This document shows positions 34,501 to 43,515 of a stretch of 53,414 bases of DNA, one piece after another (positions within the stretch are counted from its first letter, which is position 1; each line of letters opens with the position of its first letter). The notes below the pieces were generated by a model that did not search any database, was not told the DNA's origin, and was given only the letters and a program-made list of their open reading frames with translations. The translations under genes were made by a program, and so were the position numbers. Source of the stretch: Candidatus Poseidoniales archaeon (GTDB taxonomy: Archaea; Thermoplasmatota; Poseidoniia; Poseidoniales; Poseidoniaceae); the NCBI GenBank assembly GCA_003602575.1, contig QQRY01000050.1:1-53414 (forward strand). Direction: 5' to 3'.

Positions 34501-36002
34501 GGATACCTCCTAGAAAGCGTACTGAATGGACTTATAGGGCCATTGTCGATTGAAGCATCGCTTGAATTAGATTTACGATGTTTTCCAGAACCTTCACTGA
34601 TTCCAGCGACCATCAATGCTGCTTCTGATAGGGAATTGGAAATATTAGGACTCCATCCATATGGCCATGCTCTATCGATAAGAGTGGTGTCTGTAGAGCC
34701 ATTTATGACATCTTCTTGGTCACATAATTCTCTAAGGAATCTGAGATTTGTTGTAGTCCCTAGTACCACGAAATCCTCTAAAGATCGACGCATACGCTGT
34801 AATGCCTCACTCCTCGAAGGAGCCCATACGACTAATTTTGCTAGCATTGGGTCGTAATTTGGTGTGACCTCATCGCCTTCGCGAACTCCAGTATCCAATC
34901 GAACACCGGGTCCAACTGGGGGCTTGAATACTACTAATGGGCCGATTGCCGGCAGGAAGTTATTACTGGCGTCTTCTGCATATAATCTGACTTCTATTGA
35001 ATGTCCACGGATACTTAGTTCTCCACAACTCATCGGTTCTCCTTCAGATATCCGAAGTTGTTCTCTAACAATATCAACTCCGGTTACCATTTCAGTAACT
35101 GGATGCTCAACTTGTATTCTAGTATTCATTTCTAGGAAAAAGAATTCACCGCTAGAGGCTAGTAAAAACTCCACAGTACCTGCGCCTACATAGTCCACTG
35201 CTTGCGCAGCCAAAATAGCAGCTTGACCCATTTTTTCACGTAAATCTGGAGTCATAGTTGGGCAAGGCGCTTCTTCAAACACTTTCTGATGTCTTCTTTG
35301 AATACTACATTCTCTTTCTCCAAGATGAATAATTCTTCCATGCGTGTCAGCTAGAATTTGTATTTCTACGTGTTTTGCCCCTGAAAGTAGACGTTCTACG
35401 TAAACACGACCATCGCCAAAAGCAGCAATTGCTTCTCTTCTCGCTCCACTTACAGCATCATCTAGTTCTTCGGAGGAGTTTACAACTCGCATACCTTTTC
35501 CTCCCCCTCCTGAAGATGCTTTGAGGAGTAAAGGGAACCCAACTCTTTCACTTGCACTTTTAATTGCAATTAAGGCTTCATGTTCATCATCTTCCTCGAT
35601 TTCTTCACCAGGAATTACAGGTACACCAGCAGCCTTCATGGTAGTTCTTGCTGTCATCTTATCACCCATCATCTCGATTGCCTTAGAGGATGGGCCAATC
35701 CAACTAATCCCAGCATCGATAACCGCTTGAGCGAAATCTGCTCTTTCGGATAAGAAACCGAACCCAGGATGAATAGCATCTGCTCCATACTGATCAGCAA
35801 TTTTTAGAATTTGATTTTGGTTTAGATATGTTTCAGCAATACTTTCTCCTTCTAATCTCACCGAAGTTGTGGCTAGCTCAACAAATAGGGAATTAGCGTC
35901 GTTATCCGCATAGATGGCAATTGAAGAATAACCAGCCTCATTACATGCTCTAAGTATCCTGCAAGCAATCTCTCCACGATTGGCAACTAGGATGGTGCTC
36001 AT
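34497..36002 (-). CDS. Biotin carboxylase subunit of an acyl-CoA carboxylase
   Basis: A 501-residue ATP-grasp enzyme that carboxylates carrier-bound biotin. It begins MSTILVANRGEIACRILRA, and has the glycine loop SGGGGKGMRVV, the ATP-grasp block QIQVEHPVTEMV near the middle and the C-terminal biotin carboxylase region with LDTGVREGDEV. The ATG at 36002 is preferred; the upstream frame overlaps the hydratase gene. The tail from about 450 is longer and serine-rich. It lies 14 bases after the hydratase and overlaps the carrier gene by four bases. Confidence 0.94.
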   Translation of the reverse strand: MSTILVANRGEIACRILRACNEAGYSSIAIYADNDANSLFVELATTSVRLEGESIAETYLNQNQILKIADQYGADAIHPGFGFLSERADFAQAVIDAGISWIGPSSKAIEMMGDKMTARTTMKAAGVPVIPGEEIEEDDEHEALIAIKSASERVGFPLLLKASSGGGGKGMRVVNSSEELDDAVSGARREAIAAFGDGRVYVERLLSGAKHVEIQILADTHGRIIHLGERECSIQRRHQKVFEEAPCPTMTPDLREKMGQAAILAAQAVDYVGAGTVEFLLASSGEFFFLEMNTRIQVEHPVTEMVTGVDIVREQLRISEGEPMSCGELSIRGHSIEVRLYAEDASNNFLPAIGPLVVFKPPVGPGVRLDTGVREGDEVTPNYDPMLAKLVVWAPSRSEALQRMRRSLEDFVVLGTTTNLRFLRELCDQEDVINGSTDTTLIDRAWPYGWSPNISNSLSEAALMVAGISEGSGKHRKSNSSDASIDNGPISPFSTLSRRYP

Positions 36003-36016
36003 TACAAATCTCTCCG

Positions 36017-36874
36017 CTACTGATCTTTCCAATTAGGTGGTCTTTTCTCCAAAAATGAGGATAGTCCTTCTTGGCCTTCTTTTGAGCCTCGCATCTTACT
36101 AGTAAAGTCTAGGGTAAATAGGCGTAATTGTTCATCGTCACCAGACCAATGGTCGAATTCCAAAGTCAGTTGTTTTGCTAATGTTGCAGCAGATGGTCCG
36201 GTGGAGTGAACCTCCTCAATCATTGCATCAACGGCTTGCCCAAGGTCATCTTTATCTGAGACAATTTGTTCGATAAAACCAACTCTTAGTGCCTCATCAG
36301 ACTTGATTCTACTTGCCTGCATTGCAAGTCTTCTAAAGCATGCAGAACCCAATCTTCGGTATACATAAGGGCCTATTACGGCAGGTAGAATCCCAAGTTT
36401 TCCTTCCGAAAGAGCAATCTTGACATTTTCAGTTGCTACGACATAATCGCAGCAAGCAACCAGTCCAGCGCCACCGCCAAGTGCCACTCCTTGGATAGAG
36501 GCTATGGTAAAACATGGATGCGCCCACAGGCTGTTAAACAGTCGATCTAGTCGCTTGGAATCATTTCGGTTTTCCTCTGCAGTTTGCGCCCCAGCATCTC
36601 GCATCATATTGATGTCAGCACCAGCGCAGAAATGTTTGCCTGCTCCAGCGATGACTAAAGTCCTGAGATATTGATTGCCGTCAGAGTCTTCTAGTGAGTC
36701 TAAAGCACCAGCGCTACGTTTTGCAGTCCAGTCAAAAATCGTACATAACTCGGTTATCATTTTGACATTCAAAGCATTATATTTCTCTTCTCTATCAAGT
36801 GTGATATGGCCTGTGGCTCCAAGAATCTCCAATTTGACTAATTCGGTTTGAGGTGGATTTTGCATTGATATCAT
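36017..36874 (-). CDS. Enoyl-CoA hydratase, probable methylglutaconyl-CoA hydratase
   Basis: A 285-residue crotonase-fold enzyme. The oxyanion region is HFCAGADINMM and the catalytic glutamate-bearing segment is ALGGGAGLVACCDY followed by LSEGKLGILPAVIGPYVYRRLG. The block LGILPAVIGPYV is close to LiuC-type methylglutaconyl-CoA hydratases of leucine breakdown. The reaction would hydrate 3-methylglutaconyl-CoA to HMG-CoA. It lies between the carboxylase beta and biotin carboxylase genes, which fits that role. Start ATG 36874, alternative 36865. Confidence 0.87.
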   Translation of the reverse strand: MISMQNPPQTELVKLEILGATGHITLDREEKYNALNVKMITELCTIFDWTAKRSAGALDSLEDSDGNQYLRTLVIAGAGKHFCAGADINMMRDAGAQTAEENRNDSKRLDRLFNSLWAHPCFTIASIQGVALGGGAGLVACCDYVVATENVKIALSEGKLGILPAVIGPYVYRRLGSACFRRLAMQASRIKSDEALRVGFIEQIVSDKDDLGQAVDAMIEEVHSTGPSAATLAKQLTLEFDHWSGDDEQLRLFTLDFTSKMRGSKEGQEGLSSFLEKRPPNWKDQ

Positions 36875-36916
36875 AATTAAAACTCCAATTGCATATTTAA
36901 TTTTTCAATTGATAAA

Positions 36917-38527
36917 TTACATCCTAAATACTCCGAAACGCTCGTCCGGAAGGGGAGCATTTCTTGCAGTTGCCAAACATAGTCCAAGAATATCCCTTGT
37001 ATCTCTAGGGTCGATGATCCCATCATCCCAAAGCCTAGCAGTGGAATAATATGGACTTCCTTCGGTTTCATATTTCTCTAGAATAGGTTTACGGAACTCT
37101 TCAAGTTCATCGCCAGCCATAGGGCTCAATCCTTCACGAGCTCTTTGGTCTTGCTTTACAGTTGTCAACACATCCGCCGCTTGTGGACCACCCATCACTG
37201 AAATTCTACTATTTGGCCACATGAAGAGGAACCTAGGGTCATATGCTCTACCGCACATCCCATAGTTTCCAGCACCGTGAGATCCGCCAATTATTACAGT
37301 AAATTTCGGTACATTAACACAAGACACAGCAGTGACTAGTTTAGCACCATCTTTAGCAATACCTCCTGCTTCGTATGCTTTTCCTACCATGAAACCTGTA
37401 ATATTTTGTAAGAAAACCAAAGGTATTCCTCTTTGACCACATAGTTCTACGAAATGAGCTCCTTTTACGGATGATTCAGAAAATAGGATTCCATTATTTG
37501 CTATAATTCCTACTTTGTGGCCGTGAATATGAGCGAATCCACAGATTAGAGTTTGACCATATCTCGCTTTGAATTCATGAAACCTAGAGCCATCAACTAT
37601 TCTTGCAATAATTTCTTTGATATCCACAGGAGTTCTATTATCGCTGGGGATCAATCCAAGCAAGTCTTCAATGTCATGTGCAGGGTCTTCTACTGCAGCA
37701 CTCGCTGCAGGCGCTAATTCTCTTGGGCCAAGATTTTCAACAATATTTCTAACCATACGAAGTGCTTCTGATTCATCTTCTGCGAAATGATCTGCAACGC
37801 CTGATTGTGAAGTGTGGACGTCAGCACCGCCTAATTCTTCGGCAGTAACTTCCTCTCCAGTAGCCGCTTTAACTAGCGGCGGCCCAGCAAGGAAAATAGT
37901 TCCATTTCCTTTGACTATAATTGATTCATCAGACATTGCTGGAACATATGCTCCACCCGCAGTACAAGAGCCGAGTACTGCAGCGATCTGTGGAATTTTA
38001 TCACCAGACATCTTTGCTTGATTTCTAAAAATCCTACCAAAATGAGTAATATCTGGAAAAACTTCGTCCTGCATTGGAAGAAATGCTCCACCAGAGTCGA
38101 CTAGGTATATGCATGGCAAATGGTTTTCATGAGCTACAGTTTGTGCTCTAATGTGCTTCTTGACAGTCATGGGATAGTATGAGCCGCCCTTGACAGTGGC
38201 ATCATTTGCAACAAAGAGACATTCTCTTCCATGGACCATTCCTACACCAGTAACAATGCCTGCACTGTGTGCTCGCCCATCATATAGTTCAAATGCGGCA
38301 AGGGGGGATAATTCCAAGAATGCTGTACCAGGGTCGATTATTCTTTCAATTCGTTCTCTGGCGAGTAACTTTCCTCTGCTTCTATGTCTGTCAACATATT
38401 TGCCACCACCGCCACTAGATGCAATATTCAATCTCTCTTTGAGAGTTTTAATTAGATTTGAATTATGTTCAACACGTTCTGAAAAATCAGCATCTGCTCG
38501 ATTTACTCGTGTCGGCAATCTGTCCAT
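36917..38527 (-). CDS. Methylcrotonyl-CoA carboxylase beta (carboxyltransferase) subunit
   Basis: A 536-residue carboxyltransferase. Motifs typical of methylcrotonyl-CoA carboxylase beta are [50 protein letters not shown] and [18 protein letters not shown]. It transfers carboxyl from biotin to 3-methylcrotonyl-CoA to give 3-methylglutaconyl-CoA. The ATG at 38527 ([15 protein letters not shown]) is chosen; an upstream frame adds 14 residues. It is the first gene of a four-gene operon with the hydratase, biotin carboxylase and carrier. Propionyl-CoA carboxylase is less likely by motif but cannot be excluded. Confidence 0.9.
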   Translation of the reverse strand: MDRLPTRVNRADADFSERVEHNSNLIKTLKERLNIASSGGGGKYVDRHRSRGKLLARERIERIIDPGTAFLELSPLAAFELYDGRAHSAGIVTGVGMVHGRECLFVANDATVKGGSYYPMTVKKHIRAQTVAHENHLPCIYLVDSGGAFLPMQDEVFPDITHFGRIFRNQAKMSGDKIPQIAAVLGSCTAGGAYVPAMSDESIIVKGNGTIFLAGPPLVKAATGEEVTAEELGGADVHTSQSGVADHFAEDESEALRMVRNIVENLGPRELAPAASAAVEDPAHDIEDLLGLIPSDNRTPVDIKEIIARIVDGSRFHEFKARYGQTLICGFAHIHGHKVGIIANNGILFSESSVKGAHFVELCGQRGIPLVFLQNITGFMVGKAYEAGGIAKDGAKLVTAVSCVNVPKFTVIIGGSHGAGNYGMCGRAYDPRFLFMWPNSRISVMGGPQAADVLTTVKQDQRAREGLSPMAGDELEEFRKPILEKYETEGSPYYSTARLWDDGIIDPRDTRDILGLCLATARNAPLPDERFGVFRM

Positions 38528-38597
38528 TATACCCCTCGCTTCAAGGCAAGAGGCGCAGACATTTAACAATTGAAGACAAAAACTGCAAAATTAGTGA

Positions 38598-39986
38598 TTA
38601 AACATCTAGAGTTAGTCTGCCTATATCTCTAAGTCCGGGAGCCAATCCTACGATAAGAACAGCCAAAACAATCAGCATTCTCATGTGTACTTGGCGCTTC
38701 TCAACACGCATTTCTATGAATAGCCAGACAATTGTCGCTACAAGTAATGCTTTAATCAATGCGAAAAACCATGCTCCCTCGCCCCAAGAGATGCCGATTG
38801 CGTCATTTATATCTCCACCAAAACGAATCACAGCATCACTAACAGGATGTTTTTCCCCATAACCAAATAAATCAATTCCAATCATAGTTGCAAATCCATC
38901 ACATAGTTGTCCATATACCATTGCTAGCACCATCGGATTTGCAAGAAGAGCATTTCTTGATAGTTGTTCAATTGGGTGGTTTACTACTATTTTCTCAGCA
39001 TCTTCCCATGTTTTTATGGTCACACCATCGGGTAGAACTCCAGCATTATATCCGCTCATCTTCATGTGCATAGCATCATCTTTGCCATGTCTATACATAA
39101 ACCAGCAAACTAATCCTGGAAGACCTAGTACTACGACCAGCGGCCATAGAGGCTGCGATTCTACAATTCTTCCACTTTCCTGTTGCCACGGTGTTGCCAA
39201 GAATTGCATCCAATGGAAAAAACCTAGGATTGTTGAGGAGGTTCCAAATGCAACTAATCCTCTAGTGATTGATGGCCACTTTGCAGTCCAAACCAACATC
39301 ATGAATAGTACAACGTATGAGGCGATCAGTCCAAAAATAATCCAGAACATGCCCATGTCATCATGAACAAAATATGCTGGCCTGTATAATAATGCCCAAT
39401 GGAAAAACAACATCATTCCAAGTGTGATAAATAGCATAGTACGACTTTTTTCTATGTTTTTATCATCTTCTAAGCCATCCCATTTCGAGCAAAATTTATG
39501 CGAAATAAAAGCCACCAATACAAGCCATAATGCCAAATGGAAATGTATAATCGGAGAAATTAGAAGCCAATCAATTTTCGAATTAAAGAAATCTGAGTCT
39601 TCTAAAACTCTCAAAACAGGTGCCAAAACGACCCAAGAGATGAGAGCAAGCATCATTTTATCATCAGCAGGCAATGCCATTCTTCTGAAAATTGCTTGTA
39701 AAACAACAACAGCAAGAAGCATTGTTGATGCATATATTGCGGTATTTTGTGGAGAATAACCGGCGTCTCCGGCAGCTCCAGCATCTTTGACAATCGGGTC
39801 CCAGACAATTGGTTTGAGTCCATCGGTCCAAAAAATATCATTAGCAAAAACTAATCCTAGCGCTAGTATTGCTATGGCAGTAATTAGAATACCAAAGGCT
39901 ATATTTTCCATCTTGGAAAATATACTATCAGGTAAAGCAGCCTGATAATCAGAGAGTTTCTTTTCAATCTCTGTTGCGCTAGACAT
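38598..39986 (-). CDS. DUF63-family polytopic membrane protein
   Basis: A 462-residue protein with about ten hydrophobic helices, recognised as the archaeal DUF63 family. Conserved-looking points are LAPVLRVLEDSDFF and YGQLCDGFATMIGIDLFGYGEKHPV. The family has no established function. It lies between the carboxylase operon and the FKBP gene on the same strand, with a 70-base gap to the former. The ATG at 39986 follows AAGGAGC closely, and a GTG four codons earlier (39998) is an alternative start. Length is a little above the usual. Confidence 0.8.
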   Translation of the reverse strand: MSSATEIEKKLSDYQAALPDSIFSKMENIAFGILITAIAILALGLVFANDIFWTDGLKPIVWDPIVKDAGAAGDAGYSPQNTAIYASTMLLAVVVLQAIFRRMALPADDKMMLALISWVVLAPVLRVLEDSDFFNSKIDWLLISPIIHFHLALWLVLVAFISHKFCSKWDGLEDDKNIEKSRTMLFITLGMMLFFHWALLYRPAYFVHDDMGMFWIIFGLIASYVVLFMMLVWTAKWPSITRGLVAFGTSSTILGFFHWMQFLATPWQQESGRIVESQPLWPLVVVLGLPGLVCWFMYRHGKDDAMHMKMSGYNAGVLPDGVTIKTWEDAEKIVVNHPIEQLSRNALLANPMVLAMVYGQLCDGFATMIGIDLFGYGEKHPVSDAVIRFGGDINDAIGISWGEGAWFFALIKALLVATIVWLFIEMRVEKRQVHMRMLIVLAVLIVGLAPGLRDIGRLTLDV

Positions 39987-40038
39987 GCTCCTTACCACAT
40001 TACGCTAAGAACGGATTGATTATTACTTTACTATTGTT

Positions 40039-40875
40039 TCACTCTTCTTCTTGATTAGATAAGCGTTCAACAAGTTCTGCTTTCTTTCCACCAACAGGAA
40101 GTCCTTTTGCCTTCAATTTCTCTTTCAGTTCAGCAACTGATAATTTAGACAAGTCCTCGCTGTCTTCTGCAACTTCTTCACTATCTCCAGTTCCAAATCC
40201 TCTAGGTTCGTGGACTTCGATAAAGGATACTTTACCACATTCCATTGCATCACGAATAATTGTTACAAGTCTAAATTTCAGCATTGCTGCATTTGTGTCA
40301 AATAACATTGACTGTGGCATTGTAATCGACAAGTCATCTCCCTTGAATGAGACTTCAAAGCCACTGTGTCCAGTATTTGATTCGAGTAGTCCGAGTACTT
40401 TGTCGTCCTTTCCTTTGAGTTCTTTAACAACGGTAAACACGTATTTTAGAGTCTTACCAGCCATTGGGTGATTATAGTCTATCTTTGCACGCCCAGCTGC
40501 TAGATATGTTAGGTAACCCTGACGTCCACCGATTGTGACCGGAGCCCCGATATAGAGGGATTGAGGGTCTTGGACTGCTCTCTTTAGTTTGTCAATACTT
40601 ATCACTTCAGTCATTGAAGGATCTTTTTCTCCATATCCGTCTTCAGGTGAGATTTCACATTCGACTTCTTTGCCCACTTTAGCATCAAGAAGTGCTGCTT
40701 CAAAACCAGGAATTAGACCACCAGAGCCTACAACGCAGACCATAGGTGCGTATGTACGGCCTTCTTGGTGCATATCATGCCCCTTAGCTACCTCTTCACT
40801 TGTAGTTTCAATCAAGTCACCGGTTTCACCGCTGAATAAGTCATAATCAACATGTATAATTGCTCCATCTTCCAT
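40039..40875 (-). CDS. FKBP-type prolyl isomerase with C-terminal SAP domain
   Basis: A 278-residue protein. Residues 1 to about 165 are a SlyD-type FKBP peptidyl-prolyl isomerase with an insert-in-flap domain (VDYDLFSGETGDLIETT, SGGLIPGFEAALLDAKVG, EDGYGEKDP). Residues about 243-278 form a SAP motif (LSVAELKEKLKAKGLPVGGK), which usually binds AT-rich DNA or chromatin. The middle is an acidic linker (DSEEVAEDSEDLS). The pairing suggests a DNA-associated isomerase or chaperone. AAGGAGG lies seven bases before the ATG and fixes the start. Confidence 0.88.
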   Translation of the reverse strand: MEDGAIIHVDYDLFSGETGDLIETTSEEVAKGHDMHQEGRTYAPMVCVVGSGGLIPGFEAALLDAKVGKEVECEISPEDGYGEKDPSMTEVISIDKLKRAVQDPQSLYIGAPVTIGGRQGYLTYLAAGRAKIDYNHPMAGKTLKYVFTVVKELKGKDDKVLGLLESNTGHSGFEVSFKGDDLSITMPQSMLFDTNAAMLKFRLVTIIRDAMECGKVSFIEVHEPRGFGTGDSEEVAEDSEDLSKLSVAELKEKLKAKGLPVGGKKAELVERLSNQEEE

Positions 40876-40882
40876 GGTATAG

Positions 40883-40889
40883 CCTCCTT
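40883..40889 (-). promoter_or_regulatory. Shine-Dalgarno site of the FKBP-SAP gene
   Basis: Minus-strand AAGGAGG lies seven bases before the ATG at 40875, an ideal spacing and sequence for the ribosome. Confidence 0.6.
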
Positions 40890-40943
40890 AGAGTATCTCG
40901 GGCGACTTGACTCCCCTTGATAATCTCTTGGATAAGAATCGAT

Positions 40944-43454
40944 TTATTCCTGTTCCAAAATTAAGGAATCTTGGGCTTTCAGTGGTTCTTTTTTTGTCGA
41001 AGAAGCATAAGTTATCATAGTCATACCAATCATCATTGTTACCCAACCGAGCCATACTAGGTGAGATGCGGGTAGGTCGTATACTGTGACTCTGACGAGT
41101 TCGATTGAATCTAGGCCTTCAATTTGAGATTGCATCATTAAACTATCCGCTTGAGTGCCATCAAAAATGAATACTAAATCTCCAGACCAGCGTGTTAAGA
41201 TATCAATTTCGGATCTAGCGGTCCCAGTTTTATCGAATCTGAGCATGCCCGGCTCTACATTTCCTATTTCATCACCAATTTCGCCATCTTTTACTTCGTA
41301 AATGCTAATATCAATGCCAACATATCCGTCTCCAACTTCGAGGTCATCTGTTGTTGCAATTGCTTCATTGAATTTATATCCATATCCGTCATCGATTACA
41401 ACTTCATCTTTGATTAGAGTTATTCGATGGCTGGCATCTCCTCTATCGACAAGTAATGTTGTTGAAACATGTCCAATAATTAACAATACTAGGCCGAGAT
41501 GAACAATATGAGCAGCCAAAGGAATTCTTTTCAATAAAGGCGTGGATTTTTTACTGATAATATGAGTTCTAATTTCAGAAATCAAAGGAGCTATACATAC
41601 TAAAAGAATTGGCAAATATATCCAAGCAATTGAGCCTCTGTCAATCACATTCGATACTGATGAATCAGAGTCGGAGCCCAAGGCATGAGGGAAGAAAACA
41701 GCTAGAACTATTGAAAGAATAATTACAGTGCTTAGCATATTAAAAGTAGATTTAGGATCATTTTTTCGATTCAAATAAATCATCATCGAGATTGCAAATG
41801 CAAGTATAAACGGTGCTCCATACAACTCGTGTGCTTCGAAATTAACCGAATCTATGCTCCCCAAAAGGATTACAAGCGTCAAAATTAGATATGTGCTGAC
41901 TACTATAACTGAACCCCACAATGCCGTTTTTTGTTGCCATTTACGGGAGAAGAAAGAAAATGTATTTTCCTCCTCTTCATATTTCTCTAATAGCCATGGT
42001 GCTATGAAAATAAGCAATAAAATGCCAGCGAACAAAATTTCTATCAGACTTGCCCATGCCGCAGACAGGCATAACATGACGCCGAAAGTAGCCCATATCC
42101 ATTCCTTTGTCGCATCTTCTGAGTAATACATTGGTATGAAAAATATCATCAATAAAAGTACAAAGAATACTTGTTGGGTTAACAAGTATGATACCAAGAT
42201 AACCACGGCAATAGTTGGAATATATTTATTATTGAAATAAGTCCATCCTGTAGGGTTAATTTGCTTTTTATTATCGACAAAATAATCTACAGTAATAAAG
42301 GATAATAGCGACAATGGGAAGATAAGATTTGGAATAAATGAGTAGATGTCAGCTCCAATGAATATTGCTAGAAATGCCCCTAGAAGCGGTATTAAAAATA
42401 TTTGTTGACCATTTTTATTATTCTGAGTTAGAATTTTCTCTCTTCTAACAGCTAATAACCAGCAACCGGCTATCAAGAAGAGTAGCATCAGGTATGTTAT
42501 TACTTCAACGCCAACAGTACTATCAGATTTCAGTAGAATCATTCTCGAAAAGGCATCCGAAGGCGCGGAGCCTTCATCAGATGTAACGAAAGTATGAACA
42601 GATGATGCCCAAACACCTCCGGCTCTTGTTACTAATGTGGCAAATAGGGCTAAACCACCAGCGATTAACCCCCCGCCAATCCATGCATTGGAGGAGACTT
42701 TACCTGGCCTTGTTCTAAGGTGCGAAAGTGCAACAAGTGCCAACCAAGGTAGGAAGGAACCTGTCTCAACAGGGTCCCAGGCCCAGTATCCACCCCAGTC
42801 CAGAATCAAATATGCCCATAATCCACCTAATCCGATTCCCAATGTTAGAATCAATAAACCGGGCCTTGCAACGGTTAAAATCTGTTCTTTTAAACCAGAT
42901 TTAGATTCATTGAATATCTTAGAGATTGAAATTGCAGAAAGGTGTATACAGAAAGAATAGCCAAGAAAAATCAACGGTGGATGAATGACCATCAAATCCG
43001 TTTGAAGTAATTCATTAAGGCCCTGTCCAATAAAACCATTAGGAGTTTGTTTGAAAGGATCTAGGCTAATCGATATTAAAATTAGAATCAGCGAGAATCC
43101 ATGAATCAACCTTAATCGTAATTCTTGTGAACTTGTATCTTCAAGTTCAGTCATCGGTTTTCTCCAAAACCAGGCTAGTAATGTTAGCCACAATGCCCAC
43201 ATCAAAAGAGGTCCTTCCCGAGCAGCCCATGTGGCAGCAAAACGATACCTGTGGGGGAGCGCTTCACCACCAAATGCTACTACGTATTGTATTGAAGTAT
43301 CATTAACTAAGAATCTACTCGATAGAGCAAAAAAGGGCATTGCGATACATATATGCAAAAATAATCCGAGTGGCTTGGATTTTTCATGTATACGTGGTTG
43401 GAGAATCAAGACGGTAGCCGCAATCGCTGCGACCCATAATGAGGCTCCCCACAT
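40944..43454 (-). CDS. Cytochrome c maturation protein CcmF-like
   Basis: An 836-residue protein with about 15 membrane helices. The tryptophan-rich haem-handling (WWD) signature is readable as WGGYWAWDPVETGSFLPWL. Earlier WAAREGPLLMWALW matches CcmF, the haem lyase that attaches haem to apocytochrome c. The extended C-terminal part, a soluble beta-rich region then a final helix, also fits CcmF. Other ccm genes are not in the window. Placement beside a quinone gene group suggests a shared respiratory context. Start ATG 43454 (MWGASLWVAAIAA). Confidence 0.85.
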   Translation of the reverse strand: MWGASLWVAAIAATVLILQPRIHEKSKPLGLFLHICIAMPFFALSSRFLVNDTSIQYVVAFGGEALPHRYRFAATWAAREGPLLMWALWLTLLAWFWRKPMTELEDTSSQELRLRLIHGFSLILILISISLDPFKQTPNGFIGQGLNELLQTDLMVIHPPLIFLGYSFCIHLSAISISKIFNESKSGLKEQILTVARPGLLILTLGIGLGGLWAYLILDWGGYWAWDPVETGSFLPWLALVALSHLRTRPGKVSSNAWIGGGLIAGGLALFATLVTRAGGVWASSVHTFVTSDEGSAPSDAFSRMILLKSDSTVGVEVITYLMLLFLIAGCWLLAVRREKILTQNNKNGQQIFLIPLLGAFLAIFIGADIYSFIPNLIFPLSLLSFITVDYFVDNKKQINPTGWTYFNNKYIPTIAVVILVSYLLTQQVFFVLLLMIFFIPMYYSEDATKEWIWATFGVMLCLSAAWASLIEILFAGILLLIFIAPWLLEKYEEEENTFSFFSRKWQQKTALWGSVIVVSTYLILTLVILLGSIDSVNFEAHELYGAPFILAFAISMMIYLNRKNDPKSTFNMLSTVIILSIVLAVFFPHALGSDSDSSVSNVIDRGSIAWIYLPILLVCIAPLISEIRTHIISKKSTPLLKRIPLAAHIVHLGLVLLIIGHVSTTLLVDRGDASHRITLIKDEVVIDDGYGYKFNEAIATTDDLEVGDGYVGIDISIYEVKDGEIGDEIGNVEPGMLRFDKTGTARSEIDILTRWSGDLVFIFDGTQADSLMMQSQIEGLDSIELVRVTVYDLPASHLVWLGWVTMMIGMTMITYASSTKKEPLKAQDSLILEQE

Positions 43455-43515
43455 GACATTGGCTAACTCCCGCTCTTGAAGGGCTTTGCTATTTCAGAAT
43501 CTATAAATTAGAATT

